A stretch of DNA of 11,048 bases from Microbacterium sp. (GCA_029267645.1 JAJUIM010000039.1:1-11048), one strand, 5' to 3'. Shown: positions 1 to 6,674, counted from the first letter of the stretch. The notes: generated by a model not told the origin, from the sequence alone. A program made the numbers and translations.

Positions 1-2
1 GT

Positions 3-20
3 GTGCTGTCATGACGGCAC
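3..20. promoter_or_regulatory. 18-bp near-perfect palindrome, possible operator
   Basis: The arms GTGCTGTCA and TGACGGCAC match as an inverted repeat at 8 of 9 positions with no spacer. This is the usual geometry of a dimeric repressor site. It lies about 30 bp upstream of the likely -35 of the promoter for the small acidic gene, and at the very edge of the window, so it could equally belong to a gene to the left. The protein that binds it is unknown. Confidence 0.35.
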
Positions 21-52
21 GGTAGGCTCGCGGCTCCGTTCGCGCTTACGGG

Positions 53-82
53 CTGGCATGGGGGGGCCTGATGTGGTATAAA
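53..82 (+). promoter_or_regulatory. Extended -10 promoter for the small acidic protein gene
   Basis: A TATAAA hexamer (77-82) preceded by TGG (74-76) forms a textbook extended -10 element and stands out in this GC-rich sequence. A plausible -35, CTGGCA (53-58), sits 18 bp upstream. Transcription would begin near position 89, giving a leader of about 90 nt before the ATG at 179. I see no gene in positions 1-178. Confidence 0.5.
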
Positions 83-178
83 ACGGCCCCGCGCCGCCGC
101 GTCAAGGGGCTGCCGCGAAGCGGGCGGATCCGGTGGACTCGGCCGCGTCACCCGAACCGCGACACGGAAGGACGCGAC

Positions 179-475
179 ATGAGCGACGAACGAGACCGCG
201 ACGACCTGACGCCCGAGGAAGTCGTGGCGGCGAACGCGCAGCTGCACGACCGCGACAGCGGGGATCCGAACGGCGATCGCGAGTTCCTGCAGGACCTCGC
301 GCCGGCAGACGTCGAGGAACCGGACGAGGAGACGCCGGCCGGCCGCGAGGGCGCCGACACGGGCGCCGCCGAGGCCGTCGGCATCGACGACGAGACGGTC
401 GGCGACGGATCCTCGCCCGACGACGGCGAGCAGAACGACATCGCGGGCGTCGGCCCGCGAGACCCCGAGGAGTGA
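179..475 (+). CDS. Small, highly acidic protein of unknown function
   Basis: I do not recognise this 98-aa protein. The start is ATG at 179, chosen because GGAAGGA (166-172) lies at ideal ribosome-binding distance; the frame is open further upstream but that part is Arg-rich and unlike the rest. The protein is dominated by Asp and Glu, with Gly, Ala and Pro and almost no hydrophobic clusters, so it should be very acidic and mostly disordered. There is no signal peptide, membrane helix or cysteine. The only stretch that looks able to fold is LTPEEVVAANAQLHDRD (about residues 10-26), which could form one helix. The stop codon lies just 6 bp from the stop of the converging tetR-type gene, leaving no room for a separate terminator. 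Coding is supported by the promoter, the RBS and the composition; function cannot be assigned. Confidence 0.7.
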   Translation: MSDERDRDDLTPEEVVAANAQLHDRDSGDPNGDREFLQDLAPADVEEPDEETPAGREGADTGAAEAVGIDDETVGDGSSPDDGEQNDIAGVGPRDPEE

Positions 476-481
476 GTCCCG

Positions 482-1039
482 TCAGCCGCGCGTGAGCGCG
501 ACGAGCTCGGCCTCGAGCGCCGTGCGGTCGTCGGCGTCGAGCACGGGCCCCCACAGGGGCGCGCTGCTCACGCCGTCGGTCGCGGCGACGACGACTCGGA
601 CGACGCTCGCCTCGAGACCGTCAGCGAGGAGATCCGCCCGCCAGCGGGCGCCGTCGGCCTCGGCCGCCCGCTGGAGCGCGGGCTCGTGCATGAGCTGGGC
701 CGCGACCGCGATCGACTCGCGCAGCCCCTCTTCATCGGCGCCGTCCGAGAAGCTCACCCGCACGTAGGCGCGCGTGAGGCGGCCGGGCGCTCCCTCGGGC
801 TCGGCCTGCGCCTCGGCCAGGACGTCGCCTCGGAAGCGCTCGAACAGGTCGGTCGCGACCGCGACGAGCAGGTCCTCCTTGCTCGCGAAGTGGTAGAGCA
901 GGCCGCCCTTCGACACGCCCGCCTCGCGCGCGATGTCGGCGACTGGCACGGCGGATCCGCGCCGCGCGATGAGCCGCGTCGCCGCCTCGACGATCAGCCG
1001 CCTCGTCTCGTCGCGGTCGCGCCCCGCCGTCCTCGCCAT
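482..1039 (-). CDS. TetR/AcrR-family transcriptional repressor, partner of the adjacent efflux pump
   Basis: This 185-aa protein has the usual length and layout of TetR regulators. The N-terminal helix-turn-helix spans about residues 12-58, with the recognition part ADIAREAGVSKGGLLYHF followed by the typical SKEDLL. The C-terminal ligand and dimer domain (about 70-185) is diverged, so the inducer cannot be predicted. The start is supported by GAGGAG just upstream. The gene begins 18 bp after the stop of the efflux-pump gene on the same strand, so both are probably one transcript. The likely role is a drug- or metabolite-responsive repressor of the pump and of itself. It has no obvious promoter of its own and probably binds the palindrome at 2566-2589. 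Confidence 0.9.
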   Translation of the reverse strand: MARTAGRDRDETRRLIVEAATRLIARRGSAVPVADIAREAGVSKGGLLYHFASKEDLLVAVATDLFERFRGDVLAEAQAEPEGAPGRLTRAYVRVSFSDGADEEGLRESIAVAAQLMHEPALQRAAEADGARWRADLLADGLEASVVRVVVAATDGVSSAPLWGPVLDADDRTALEAELVALTRG

Positions 1040-1057
1040 GTCGTGCTCCTCGCCTCG

Positions 1058-2551
1058 TCAGTGGTGCGCCGCGACGGCCTGCTTCGCGTTCGGGATGAGG
1101 CGGAAGGCCACGACGGCGCCGACCACCATGATGCCCGCAGCGATGAGCGTCGTGCTCTGCATCGCCGTGACGAAAGCGTCGTGCGCCGTCGCGAGCAGCG
1201 CGGATCCGGGCTCGAGCGCCGCCGACGCCGACGCGAGCGAGTCGTGCGCGGCCTCCGCGCCCTCGGCGCCCTCGGCGCCCTCGGGCACGACGAGGTTCGC
1301 GCGGTACAGCACCATCATGACCGAGCCGAGGATGGCGATGCCCATGGCGGCGCCGAGCTCGTAGGCGGTCTCGGAGATCGACGACGCCGCGCCCGACTTG
1401 TGCTGCGGCACGGACGACACGACCGCGTCGACGCTGAGCGTCTCGGACACGCCGATGCCGAGCCCAAGCGGCACGAGCGCGATGAGCAGCCAGACGAGCT
1501 GGTCGCTGCCCTCGACGAGCGCGACGAACACGAGGCCCGCCGCGCCGACCGCGAGCGCGAGCGCGATGGCGCGACCGCGGCCGAGGCGCGCGAGGAGGAA
1601 GCCGACGACCGCGATCGCGGCCATCGCCGCGATCGCGACGGGCAGCTGCGCGAGGCCCGCCTGCAGGGGGCTGAGGTCGCGGGCGAGCTGCAGATACTGC
1701 GAGAAAAAGAACAGCACGCCGCTCATCGCGAAGATCGAGATGAAGTTGACGAGCACGGCGCCGCTGAAGGCGCCGGAGCGGAACAGCTCGACGTCGATCA
1801 TGGGGTGCGCGGCGCGGCGCTGGCGCCGCACGAAGAGGATCGCGCTCGCGATCGCGACCACGGTCGCGACGCCGCCGGAGACGCCGTACGTGCCGCCCGC
1901 GAGGTGCTTGACGACGTACACGAACGGCACGATCGCGAGCATCGACAGCGCGCTGGAGAGCAGGTCGAAGCGGCCGGGCTCGGGGTTGCGCGACTCGGGC
2001 AGCACCCACCAGCCGACGATCACGACGAGCGCCATGACCGGCAGATTGATGAGGAACACGGATCCCCACCAGAAGTGCTCGAGCAGCGCGCCGCCGAGCA
2101 AGGGGCCGATCGCGATGCCGCTCGCCGACGCGGCCGACCAGAGAGCGATCGCGCGCGTGCGCTCGCGCGGGTCCGTGAAGATGTTGCGGATCAGCGACAG
2201 CGTCGACGGCATGAGGGTGGCGCCCGCGATGCCGAGCAGCAGGCGCGCCGCGATGAGCACCTCCGCCGTCGGCGAGAACGCCGCAAGCACCGACGCCGCG
2301 CCGAAGGCGGTCGCGCCGATCAGCAGCACCTTCTTGCGGCCCACCCGATCGGCGAGGTTGCCCATCGTCACGAGCAGACCGGCGATCGCGAGCGAGTAGA
2401 TGTCGCCGATCCACAGCACCTGCGTCGCGGTCGGGTCGAGGTCGCGCGTGAGCGACGGGACGGCGAGGAAGAGCACCGTCGAGTCGATTGCGAGGAGCAG
2501 CACGGCGCCGATGAGCACCGACAGGCTGATCCAGCGGCGAGAGGGGGTCAT
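1058..2551 (-). CDS. DHA2-family (QacA/EmrB-type) MFS multidrug efflux transporter
   Basis: This 497-aa integral membrane protein is expected to have 14 helices, as in proton-driven drug/H+ antiporters of the DHA2 family. Visible family motifs are the TM1 motif with an embedded acid, LLAIDSTVLFLAVPSL (about 19-34, Asp23); motif A, GNLADRVGRKKVLLIG (64-79), in the loop between TM2 and TM3; and antiporter motif C, SGIAIGPLLGG (144-154). A long hydrophilic loop before the last helix carries a GAE triplet repeat (about 423-431), matching the large TM13-TM14 loop of QacA relatives. It is the first gene of a two-gene unit with the tetR-type gene. Its start ATG has only a weak Shine-Dalgarno (GGAC), and the candidate operator ends 14 bp upstream, so its leader must be very short. 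Substrates cannot be read from sequence; cationic antiseptics or dyes are typical for relatives. Confidence 0.93.
   Translation of the reverse strand: MTPSRRWISLSVLIGAVLLLAIDSTVLFLAVPSLTRDLDPTATQVLWIGDIYSLAIAGLLVTMGNLADRVGRKKVLLIGATAFGAASVLAAFSPTAEVLIAARLLLGIAGATLMPSTLSLIRNIFTDPRERTRAIALWSAASASGIAIGPLLGGALLEHFWWGSVFLINLPVMALVVIVGWWVLPESRNPEPGRFDLLSSALSMLAIVPFVYVVKHLAGGTYGVSGGVATVVAIASAILFVRRQRRAAHPMIDVELFRSGAFSGAVLVNFISIFAMSGVLFFFSQYLQLARDLSPLQAGLAQLPVAIAAMAAIAVVGFLLARLGRGRAIALALAVGAAGLVFVALVEGSDQLVWLLIALVPLGLGIGVSETLSVDAVVSSVPQHKSGAASSISETAYELGAAMGIAILGSVMMVLYRANLVVPEGAEGAEGAEAAHDSLASASAALEPGSALLATAHDAFVTAMQSTTLIAAGIMVVGAVVAFRLIPNAKQAVAAHH
1260..1284. repeat. 9-bp tandem repeat inside the efflux-pump gene
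   Basis: The unit CCCTCGGCG is repeated 2.8 times (1260-1268, 1269-1277, 1278-1284). On the coding strand it encodes consecutive Gly-Ala-Glu triplets in the hydrophilic loop before the last transmembrane helix. Gain or loss of a unit would keep the reading frame. Confidence 0.8.
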
Positions 2552-2565
2552 GTCACGTCCAATTC

Positions 2566-2589
2566 ACTGAACCGTCCGGTCGGTACAGT
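2566..2589. promoter_or_regulatory. 24-bp imperfect palindrome: likely TetR-family operator at the efflux-pump promoter
   Basis: The left arm ACTGAACCGTCC and right arm GGTCGGTACAGT match as an inverted repeat at 10 of 12 positions with no spacer. The core ACCGTCC/GGTCGGT resembles the ACCGACCGGTCGGT-like sites of many drug-pump TetR repressors. It begins 14 bp upstream of the pump start codon. A possible minus-strand promoter (CTGTAC, 17-bp gap, GAATTG) would be completely covered by it, but those boxes are weak. Binding would block transcription of both the pump and its repressor. Confidence 0.7.
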
Positions 2590-2627
2590 TTTGCACCCGC
2601 GGATGGGCACCGCCTGGGCAGGGCCCG

Positions 2628-3902
2628 TCAGACCGCCGAGTCGGCGACGCGCAGGTGCGAGAGGTACAGCGCGGTCGCCTCGGCGCGGCTCGAGACGCCG
2701 AGCTTGCGGTAGAGGTTCGCGACGTGGAACTTCACGGTGTTCTCGCTGATGCCGAGCGCCGACGCGATTTCGCGGTTGCGCGCGCCGCCCGCGAGCTGCG
2801 CCAGGACGTCCTCCTCCCGCGCGCCGAGCGACCACGCCGCGGGCGTCATGCCGCGGGCGTGCGGCGGATCGAGCGGGATGACGAACGACATCTCGGTGCC
2901 CCACGCCGGAACGGGCTCGATCGACATGCGGCCCCGCAGCGCGTGCACGCGGTCGGCCACGAGGCGCATCCTGCTCGACTCCCCCGACAGCTCGCCGCGG
3001 CCGTCGTCGCGCAGGCCGATGATGAGGTTCGTGCCGTCGCAGTCCCACTGCGCCCTCACGCGGCTGACGGACGGATCGTCGATCATGACGAGGATCGAAC
3101 CGCGCACGACGGCCCGCGCGCCGTGGGCGACCTCGCTCGGCAGCGGCCTGCCGTCGACGGGCGGCTCGACGAACTGCACGTCGATGTCGCGGTACCGCAG
3201 CAGCGGGTTCAGATCGTCGCGCAGGCGCTCGAACGCCGTCGTCACGGGCTCCTCCGTCGCCGTGCGCGCCCTGTCGCTCGCGGTGCGCAGGCGTACGAGC
3301 CCCTCGGCCGCTGCCGCGGTCGCCGCCTGGCGCGCCGCGGCGTCGTCGAGGCGCGGCGAGCGCAGCGAGGCGAGGATCGTCTCGAGCGTCGTCGAGGAGG
3401 CCGCGCCGAGCTCGGCGAGCGCCTCGCGCCGCTCGCCCGACGCGAGCCGCGCGCGGCGCAGGTAGTCGGGCGAGGCGTGGTCGGCGAGCTCCTGGATCCG
3501 CAGGCTCACGACGTTCCAGACGTCGAGCACGGCGCGCTCGCCCTGCGCGTCCGCGCGCGCCCCCACGAGCACGAGGAGCGCCCCGTTGCGCGACACCGCG
3601 AGGAGCGCCGTCCGATCGAGCCCCGCGACCTCGACGTCGTCGCGGCGGACGCTGTCGGGGCGAATCAGGCGCCGCCGCTCGTCGAGGTCGAGGTACGAGG
3701 CGCCCTCGACGAGCTGCCTGTCGCCCGCGCCGCGACGGTGGCCGCCGTCGACGTCGGAGGCGAGGATGACGAGCGCGTCGTGCGGGGCGAAGCGGCCCAC
3801 GAGATCCGACAGGCGGTCGGGCAGCGCGGCCGGGGTGGCGAGGACTGTCTCGGACAGCTCGCGCACCGCATCCCTGAGCGCCGTCGCTCCCCCGTCGGGC
3901 AT
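2628..3902 (-). CDS. LuxR/NarL-type regulator with a degenerate histidine-kinase-like core
   Basis: This 424-aa protein ends in a clear LuxR (GerE) helix-turn-helix, about 355-415, with the core NREIASALGISENTVKFH. Before it lies a region shaped like a HPK7/NarX-type sensor kinase: a dimerisation segment (about 150-210) and an ATPase-like segment (220-345) with G1 box DDGRG (299-303) and a GT(E)MSFVIPL end (335-344). At the phospho-acceptor position, where relatives have ELHD, this protein has ELGA (Gly166), and the Asn-containing N-box is replaced by about GSILVMIDDP (269-278). It is therefore probably not an active kinase but a one-piece sensor-regulator. The N-terminal 150 residues may be a GAF-like sensor; this is uncertain. 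The gene is divergent from fdhA across 121 bp, suggesting it controls the dehydrogenase operon. The start ATG is preceded by only a modest RBS (GGGTAGGG). Confidence 0.8.
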   Translation of the reverse strand: MPDGGATALRDAVRELSETVLATPAALPDRLSDLVGRFAPHDALVILASDVDGGHRRGAGDRQLVEGASYLDLDERRRLIRPDSVRRDDVEVAGLDRTALLAVSRNGALLVLVGARADAQGERAVLDVWNVVSLRIQELADHASPDYLRRARLASGERREALAELGAASSTTLETILASLRSPRLDDAAARQAATAAAAEGLVRLRTASDRARTATEEPVTTAFERLRDDLNPLLRYRDIDVQFVEPPVDGRPLPSEVAHGARAVVRGSILVMIDDPSVSRVRAQWDCDGTNLIIGLRDDGRGELSGESSRMRLVADRVHALRGRMSIEPVPAWGTEMSFVIPLDPPHARGMTPAAWSLGAREEDVLAQLAGGARNREIASALGISENTVKFHVANLYRKLGVSSRAEATALYLSHLRVADSAV

Positions 3903-3910
3903 ACGCCGAC

Positions 3911-3932
3911 CCTACCCGCTCGTTCGGGTGGG
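3911..3932. promoter_or_regulatory. Inverted repeat in the divergent regulator/fdhA promoter region
   Basis: The arms CCTACCCG and CGGGTGGG are complementary at 7 of 8 positions around a 6-bp spacer (CTCGTT). The element lies 9 bp upstream of the regulator's start and about 90 bp upstream of fdhA, a fitting place for a site used by the LuxR-type protein to control both genes. No clear -35/-10 pair can be recognised in this GC-rich gap. Confidence 0.4.
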
Positions 3933-4023
3933 CGGAACGGCCCGGTCGAGCGATTCTCACGGCCCGCGCGCGGCGCGAGACTCGGGGCAGCGGCGACGAG
4001 GCCGCGGAACGGGAGAAGATGTG

Positions 4024-5244
4024 ATGTCCGGAAACAGGGCAGTTGCCTACAAGGGGCCGGGTCAGGTCGAGGTGATCGACACGGCGTATCCCGAGTTCGA
4101 GCTCAAGGACGGTCCCGGGGTCAACCCCGCGAACGTCGGGCGCAAGGTGCCGCACGGGGCGATCCTCCGCACGGTCGCGACGAACATCTGCGGGTCGGAT
4201 CAGCACATGGTGCGCGGGCGCACGACGGCGCCGGCGGGCCTCGTGCTCGGCCACGAGATCACGGGCGAGGTCGTCGAGGTCGGCCCCGACGTCGAGTTCA
4301 TCAAGGTCGGCGACATCGTCTCGGTGCCGTTCAACATCGCGTGCGGCCGCTGTCGCAACTGCAAGGAGGGCAAGACGGGCATCTGCCTCAATGTGAACCC
4401 CGACCGACCCGGCTCGGCGTACGGCTACGTCGACATGGGCGGATGGGTCGGCGGCCAGGCCGAGTACGTGCTTGTGCCCTACGCCGACTGGAACCTGCTG
4501 AAGTTCCCCGACCGCGACCAGGCGCTCGAGAAGATCCTCGACCTCACGATGCTGTCGGACATCTTCCCGACCGGCTTCCACGGCGCCTTCACGGCGGGCG
4601 TCGGGCCCGGCTCGACCGTCTACATCGCGGGCGCGGGCCCCGTCGGCATCGCGGCGGCCGTCGGCGCCCAGCTGCTCGGCGCAGCGGCGGTCGTCGTCGG
4701 CGACCTCAACGCCGAGCGACTCGAGCGCGCCCGCTCGATCGGGTGCGAGACGGTCGACGTGTCGAAGGGCGATCCGCGCGACCAGATCGAGCAGATCCTC
4801 GGTGTCCCCGAGGTCGACGCGGGCGTCGACGCGGTCGGCTTCGAGGCGCGCGGGCACGGATCCGACGCCTCGCACGAGGCACCCGCGACCGTGCTCAACT
4901 CGCTCATGGACATCACGGCGGCAGGCGGCGCGCTCGGCATCCCGGGCCTGTACGTCACGGGCGACCCAGGCGGCGTCGACGAGGCCGCGAAGGAGGGCTC
5001 GCTGTCACTTCGCCTCGGCCTCGGCTGGGCGAAGTCGCTGTCGTTCACGACGGGCCAGTGCCCCGTCATGAAGTACAACCGGCAGCTCATGATGGCGATC
5101 CTGCACGACAAGGTGCAGATCGCGCGCGCCGTGGGCGCCACGCCCATCTCGCTCGAGGACGCCCCGCGCGGCTACGCCGAGTTCGACGCCGGCGCCCCGA
5201 AGAAGTACGTGCTCAACCCCAACGGATACATCCCGACGACCTGA
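4024..5244 (+). CDS. fdhA: Glutathione-independent formaldehyde dehydrogenase (zinc, NAD-dependent)
   Basis: This 406-aa protein closely resembles, from memory, the Pseudomonas putida nicotinoprotein enzyme that oxidises (and dismutates) formaldehyde to formate using tightly bound NAD, without a thiol cofactor. It is a cytosolic medium-chain alcohol dehydrogenase. Visible residues: catalytic-zinc ligands Cys56 (in TNICGSDQHM), His77 (LGHE) and Asp179 (LSDIFPTG); structural-zinc cysteines 107, 110, 113 and 121; Rossmann motif GAGPVG (203-208) followed by GDL at the end of the second strand. The signatures VDAVGFEARGHG and GIPGLYV are also present. Relative to the Pseudomonas enzyme it carries roughly nine extra residues near position 30. 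The start is ATG at 4024, with GGGAGAAG 5 nt upstream. The next gene follows after 15 bp. Likely role: formaldehyde detoxification, or oxidation of a related aldehyde. Confidence 0.93.
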   Translation: MSGNRAVAYKGPGQVEVIDTAYPEFELKDGPGVNPANVGRKVPHGAILRTVATNICGSDQHMVRGRTTAPAGLVLGHEITGEVVEVGPDVEFIKVGDIVSVPFNIACGRCRNCKEGKTGICLNVNPDRPGSAYGYVDMGGWVGGQAEYVLVPYADWNLLKFPDRDQALEKILDLTMLSDIFPTGFHGAFTAGVGPGSTVYIAGAGPVGIAAAVGAQLLGAAAVVVGDLNAERLERARSIGCETVDVSKGDPRDQIEQILGVPEVDAGVDAVGFEARGHGSDASHEAPATVLNSLMDITAAGGALGIPGLYVTGDPGGVDEAAKEGSLSLRLGLGWAKSLSFTTGQCPVMKYNRQLMMAILHDKVQIARAVGATPISLEDAPRGYAEFDAGAPKKYVLNPNGYIPTT

Positions 5245-5259
5245 GAAGGAGGAGCGCAC

Positions 5260-5658
5260 ATGATCGTCACACTCGAGGACGCCCGCCGCGTGATCGCCGC
5301 GGGCGAGGAGGAGGCCACCCGCATCGGGCAGCCGATGAACGTCGCGGTCGTCGACGCGGGCGGCAACCTCGTCGCCCACGTCCGCCAGGACGGCGCGTGG
5401 ATCGGCAGCGTCGACATCTCGATCAGCAAGGCGTGGACGTCGCGGGCCTTCGACATCGCGACGAAGGATCTCGGCGACAACGCCCAACCGGGCGGCCAGT
5501 TCTTCGGGATCCACACGACGAACGGCGGCCGCGTCGCGATCTTCGCGGGCGGGATCCCGCTCGTGCGAGACGGCGCCGTCATCGGCGCCGTGGGCGTGAG
5601 CGGCGGATCGGGCGAGCAGGATCAGCGTGTCGCGGAGGCCGCAGCGGCGGCGCTCTGA
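5260..5658 (+). CDS. GlcG/HbpS-family (DUF336-type) protein
   Basis: This 132-aa cytosolic protein is the usual length for the GlcG/HbpS family. Family hallmarks are VAVVDAGGNLVAHVRQDGA (about 28-46), the SISKAWTSRAF segment and the C-terminal GGIPLVRDGAVIGAVGVSGG followed by the SGEQDQRVAEAA helix. The best-studied member, Streptomyces HbpS, binds haem and senses redox state, but that one is secreted and this one has no signal peptide. Other members accompany dehydrogenases with unknown roles. AAGGAGGA (5246-5253) is a strong ribosome-binding site, and the gene follows fdhA by 15 bp, so it is almost certainly co-transcribed. It may support or sense activity of the dehydrogenase; this is inferred from context only. 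Confidence 0.88.
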   Translation: MIVTLEDARRVIAAGEEEATRIGQPMNVAVVDAGGNLVAHVRQDGAWIGSVDISISKAWTSRAFDIATKDLGDNAQPGGQFFGIHTTNGGRVAIFAGGIPLVRDGAVIGAVGVSGGSGEQDQRVAEAAAAAL

Positions 5659-5669
5659 GCGCACGGAAG

Positions 5670-5699
5670 GGGCCGCGCGGGCATCGATCCGCGCGGCCC
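5670..5699. terminator. Strong hairpin between converging operons
   Basis: A perfect 11-bp stem, GGGCCGCGCGG paired with CCGCGCGGCCC, encloses an 8-nt loop. It starts 11 bp after the stop of the GlcG-like gene and ends 10 bp before the stop of the converging Asp23-like gene. There is no long T run (GTTCTC follows on the plus strand), which is common in high-GC actinomycetes. Its position suits a bidirectional terminator. Confidence 0.75.
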
Positions 5700-5709
5700 G
5701 TTCTCGCCG

Positions 5710-6063
5710 TCATTCGGCGCCTTGCGGCTCCGCCTCGACGTGCACGACCGTGAGACGGATCGCCGGGTCGGCGAGGCCCCAGCCCTCGAGGATCGCGCGG
5801 ACGACATCGTGCACGTCGCGCACGACCTCCCCCGCGCCGCCCGAGGCGCGCACGCCGATCGCGGCGTCGACGCGCACCGAGTCGCCCGTCTCCTCGACGC
5901 GCACGAGCGGCTCGTCGTCGCCGCGCACCCCGAGCAGGCGCGCGCCCGCGTCGACGATGCGGCTCGCGAGGGATCCCGTGCGGTACAGCGCCGCGACGCC
6001 GGGGACGGCGCGCACGGCGTGCTCGATCTCGCCCGGGATGTCGTGACGGGTCGTCGTGGTCAT
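5710..6063 (-). CDS. Asp23/Gls24-like envelope stress protein, last gene of the cluster
   Basis: This 117-aa soluble protein shows the Asp23 pattern of a helix ending in VPGV (about residues 13-23), a beta segment (VRVEETGDSVRVDAAIGVRA), a long helix (GEVVRDVHDVVRAILEGW) and a closing strand (IRLTVVHVEAE). It is diverged from canonical Asp23, and the family call rests on this pattern. The start is ATG at 6063, whose ATGA overlaps the stop of the gene before it, so translation is likely coupled. It is the last cistron of the glsB-sigma unit and is followed by the hairpin at 5670-5699. It may be a second partner of the sigma factor or a membrane-surface stress protein. Confidence 0.7.
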   Translation of the reverse strand: MTTTTRHDIPGEIEHAVRAVPGVAALYRTGSLASRIVDAGARLLGVRGDDEPLVRVEETGDSVRVDAAIGVRASGGAGEVVRDVHDVVRAILEGWGLADPAIRLTVVHVEAEPQGAE

Positions 6064-6674
6064 CGCTCCTCCTCCGCGTCCAGGAACGTCTGGATGTCGT
6101 GCACCGTGACGTCGATGCCCGCGACGGTGAGATCGGTGTGCCGGCGCAGGCGCTCGCCGATCTCGGCGCGCAGCTGCTCGGCCATATCGGGGATCGGGCG
6201 GCCGTACGGCACGCTCGCGTCGACGTGCACGCGCACGGGCGCGCCGGGCTCGGTCACGTCGCCGTCGACGCGACACCGGCCGATGAGCGCGCCGGGGACG
6301 GCGCTCTCTGCGGCGCGGACGATGCCGCGCACGGCGCCCTCCGTGATCGCGAGGTCGGCGTCGTCGGCGCGGAAGGGGATCCTGCGCCCGGCGCGGGCGT
6401 CGAGCGTGATGCCCGCGAGGATCTTCTGCGCCCACCCCTCGTCTGCCTGTTCCTCGGCCGCGGCGTCTGCCTCCATGAGGTCGGGCGTGAGCCCGCGCAG
6501 CCGCTCGAGTGCGTCGAGCGCGAGGCGACACCCCGCAGACTGCTCGATCGATGCGTCGCGCGGCGTGCGCCCCGCGTCGAGATAGTCGGAGAGCTCCTCG
6601 ATCGTGTGCCCGTCGAGGTCTTCGGGTTCGAACCCGAGGCGCGGGAGATCTGGGCTGTCGTGTTCGTCAGTCAT
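6060..6674 (-). CDS. Putative anti-sigma-like N-terminus fused to an Asp23/Gls24-type domain
   Basis: This 204-aa protein begins at ATG 6674, which overlaps the sigma gene's stop as ATGA. Residues about 22-60 (HTIEELSDYLDAGRTP followed by ASIEQSAGCRLALDAL) resemble the helix arrangement of zinc-binding anti-sigma domains, but only one cysteine (Cys49) of the usual HxxxCxxC remains, so zinc binding is doubtful. Residues about 105-197 match an Asp23-type domain: DLAITEGAVRGIVRAAESAVPG, then RVHVDASVPYGRPIPDMAEQLRAEI given here only in outline, and a closing TVAGIDVTVHDI strand. There is no membrane segment. Lying immediately after an ECF sigma gene, in the classical anti-sigma position, it may bind and restrain that sigma while linking it to the Asp23 membrane assembly. 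That role is inference; the two-part layout is visible. Confidence 0.65.
   Translation of the reverse strand: MTDEHDSPDLPRLGFEPEDLDGHTIEELSDYLDAGRTPRDASIEQSAGCRLALDALERLRGLTPDLMEADAAAEEQADEGWAQKILAGITLDARAGRRIPFRADDADLAITEGAVRGIVRAAESAVPGALIGRCRVDGDVTEPGAPVRVHVDASVPYGRPIPDMAEQLRAEIGERLRRHTDLTVAGIDVTVHDIQTFLDAEEER

Noticed and set aside
686..2749. Long plus-strand open frame (687 codons) opposite the pump and repressor
   Set aside because: Arg/Asp/His/Glu-rich composition, no domain and no RBS. The minus-strand genes here are unambiguous.
2548..4875. Long minus-strand open frame (775 codons)
   Set aside because: It crosses the pump/regulator gap, the regulator in another frame and fdhA antisense. 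Composition is that of a shadow frame.
2655..5753. Very long open frame (about 1,030 codons) on the plus strand
   Set aside because: It runs antisense to the LuxR-type regulator and then out of frame through fdhA. The translation is Arg-rich low complexity, the usual shadow of GC-rich genes.
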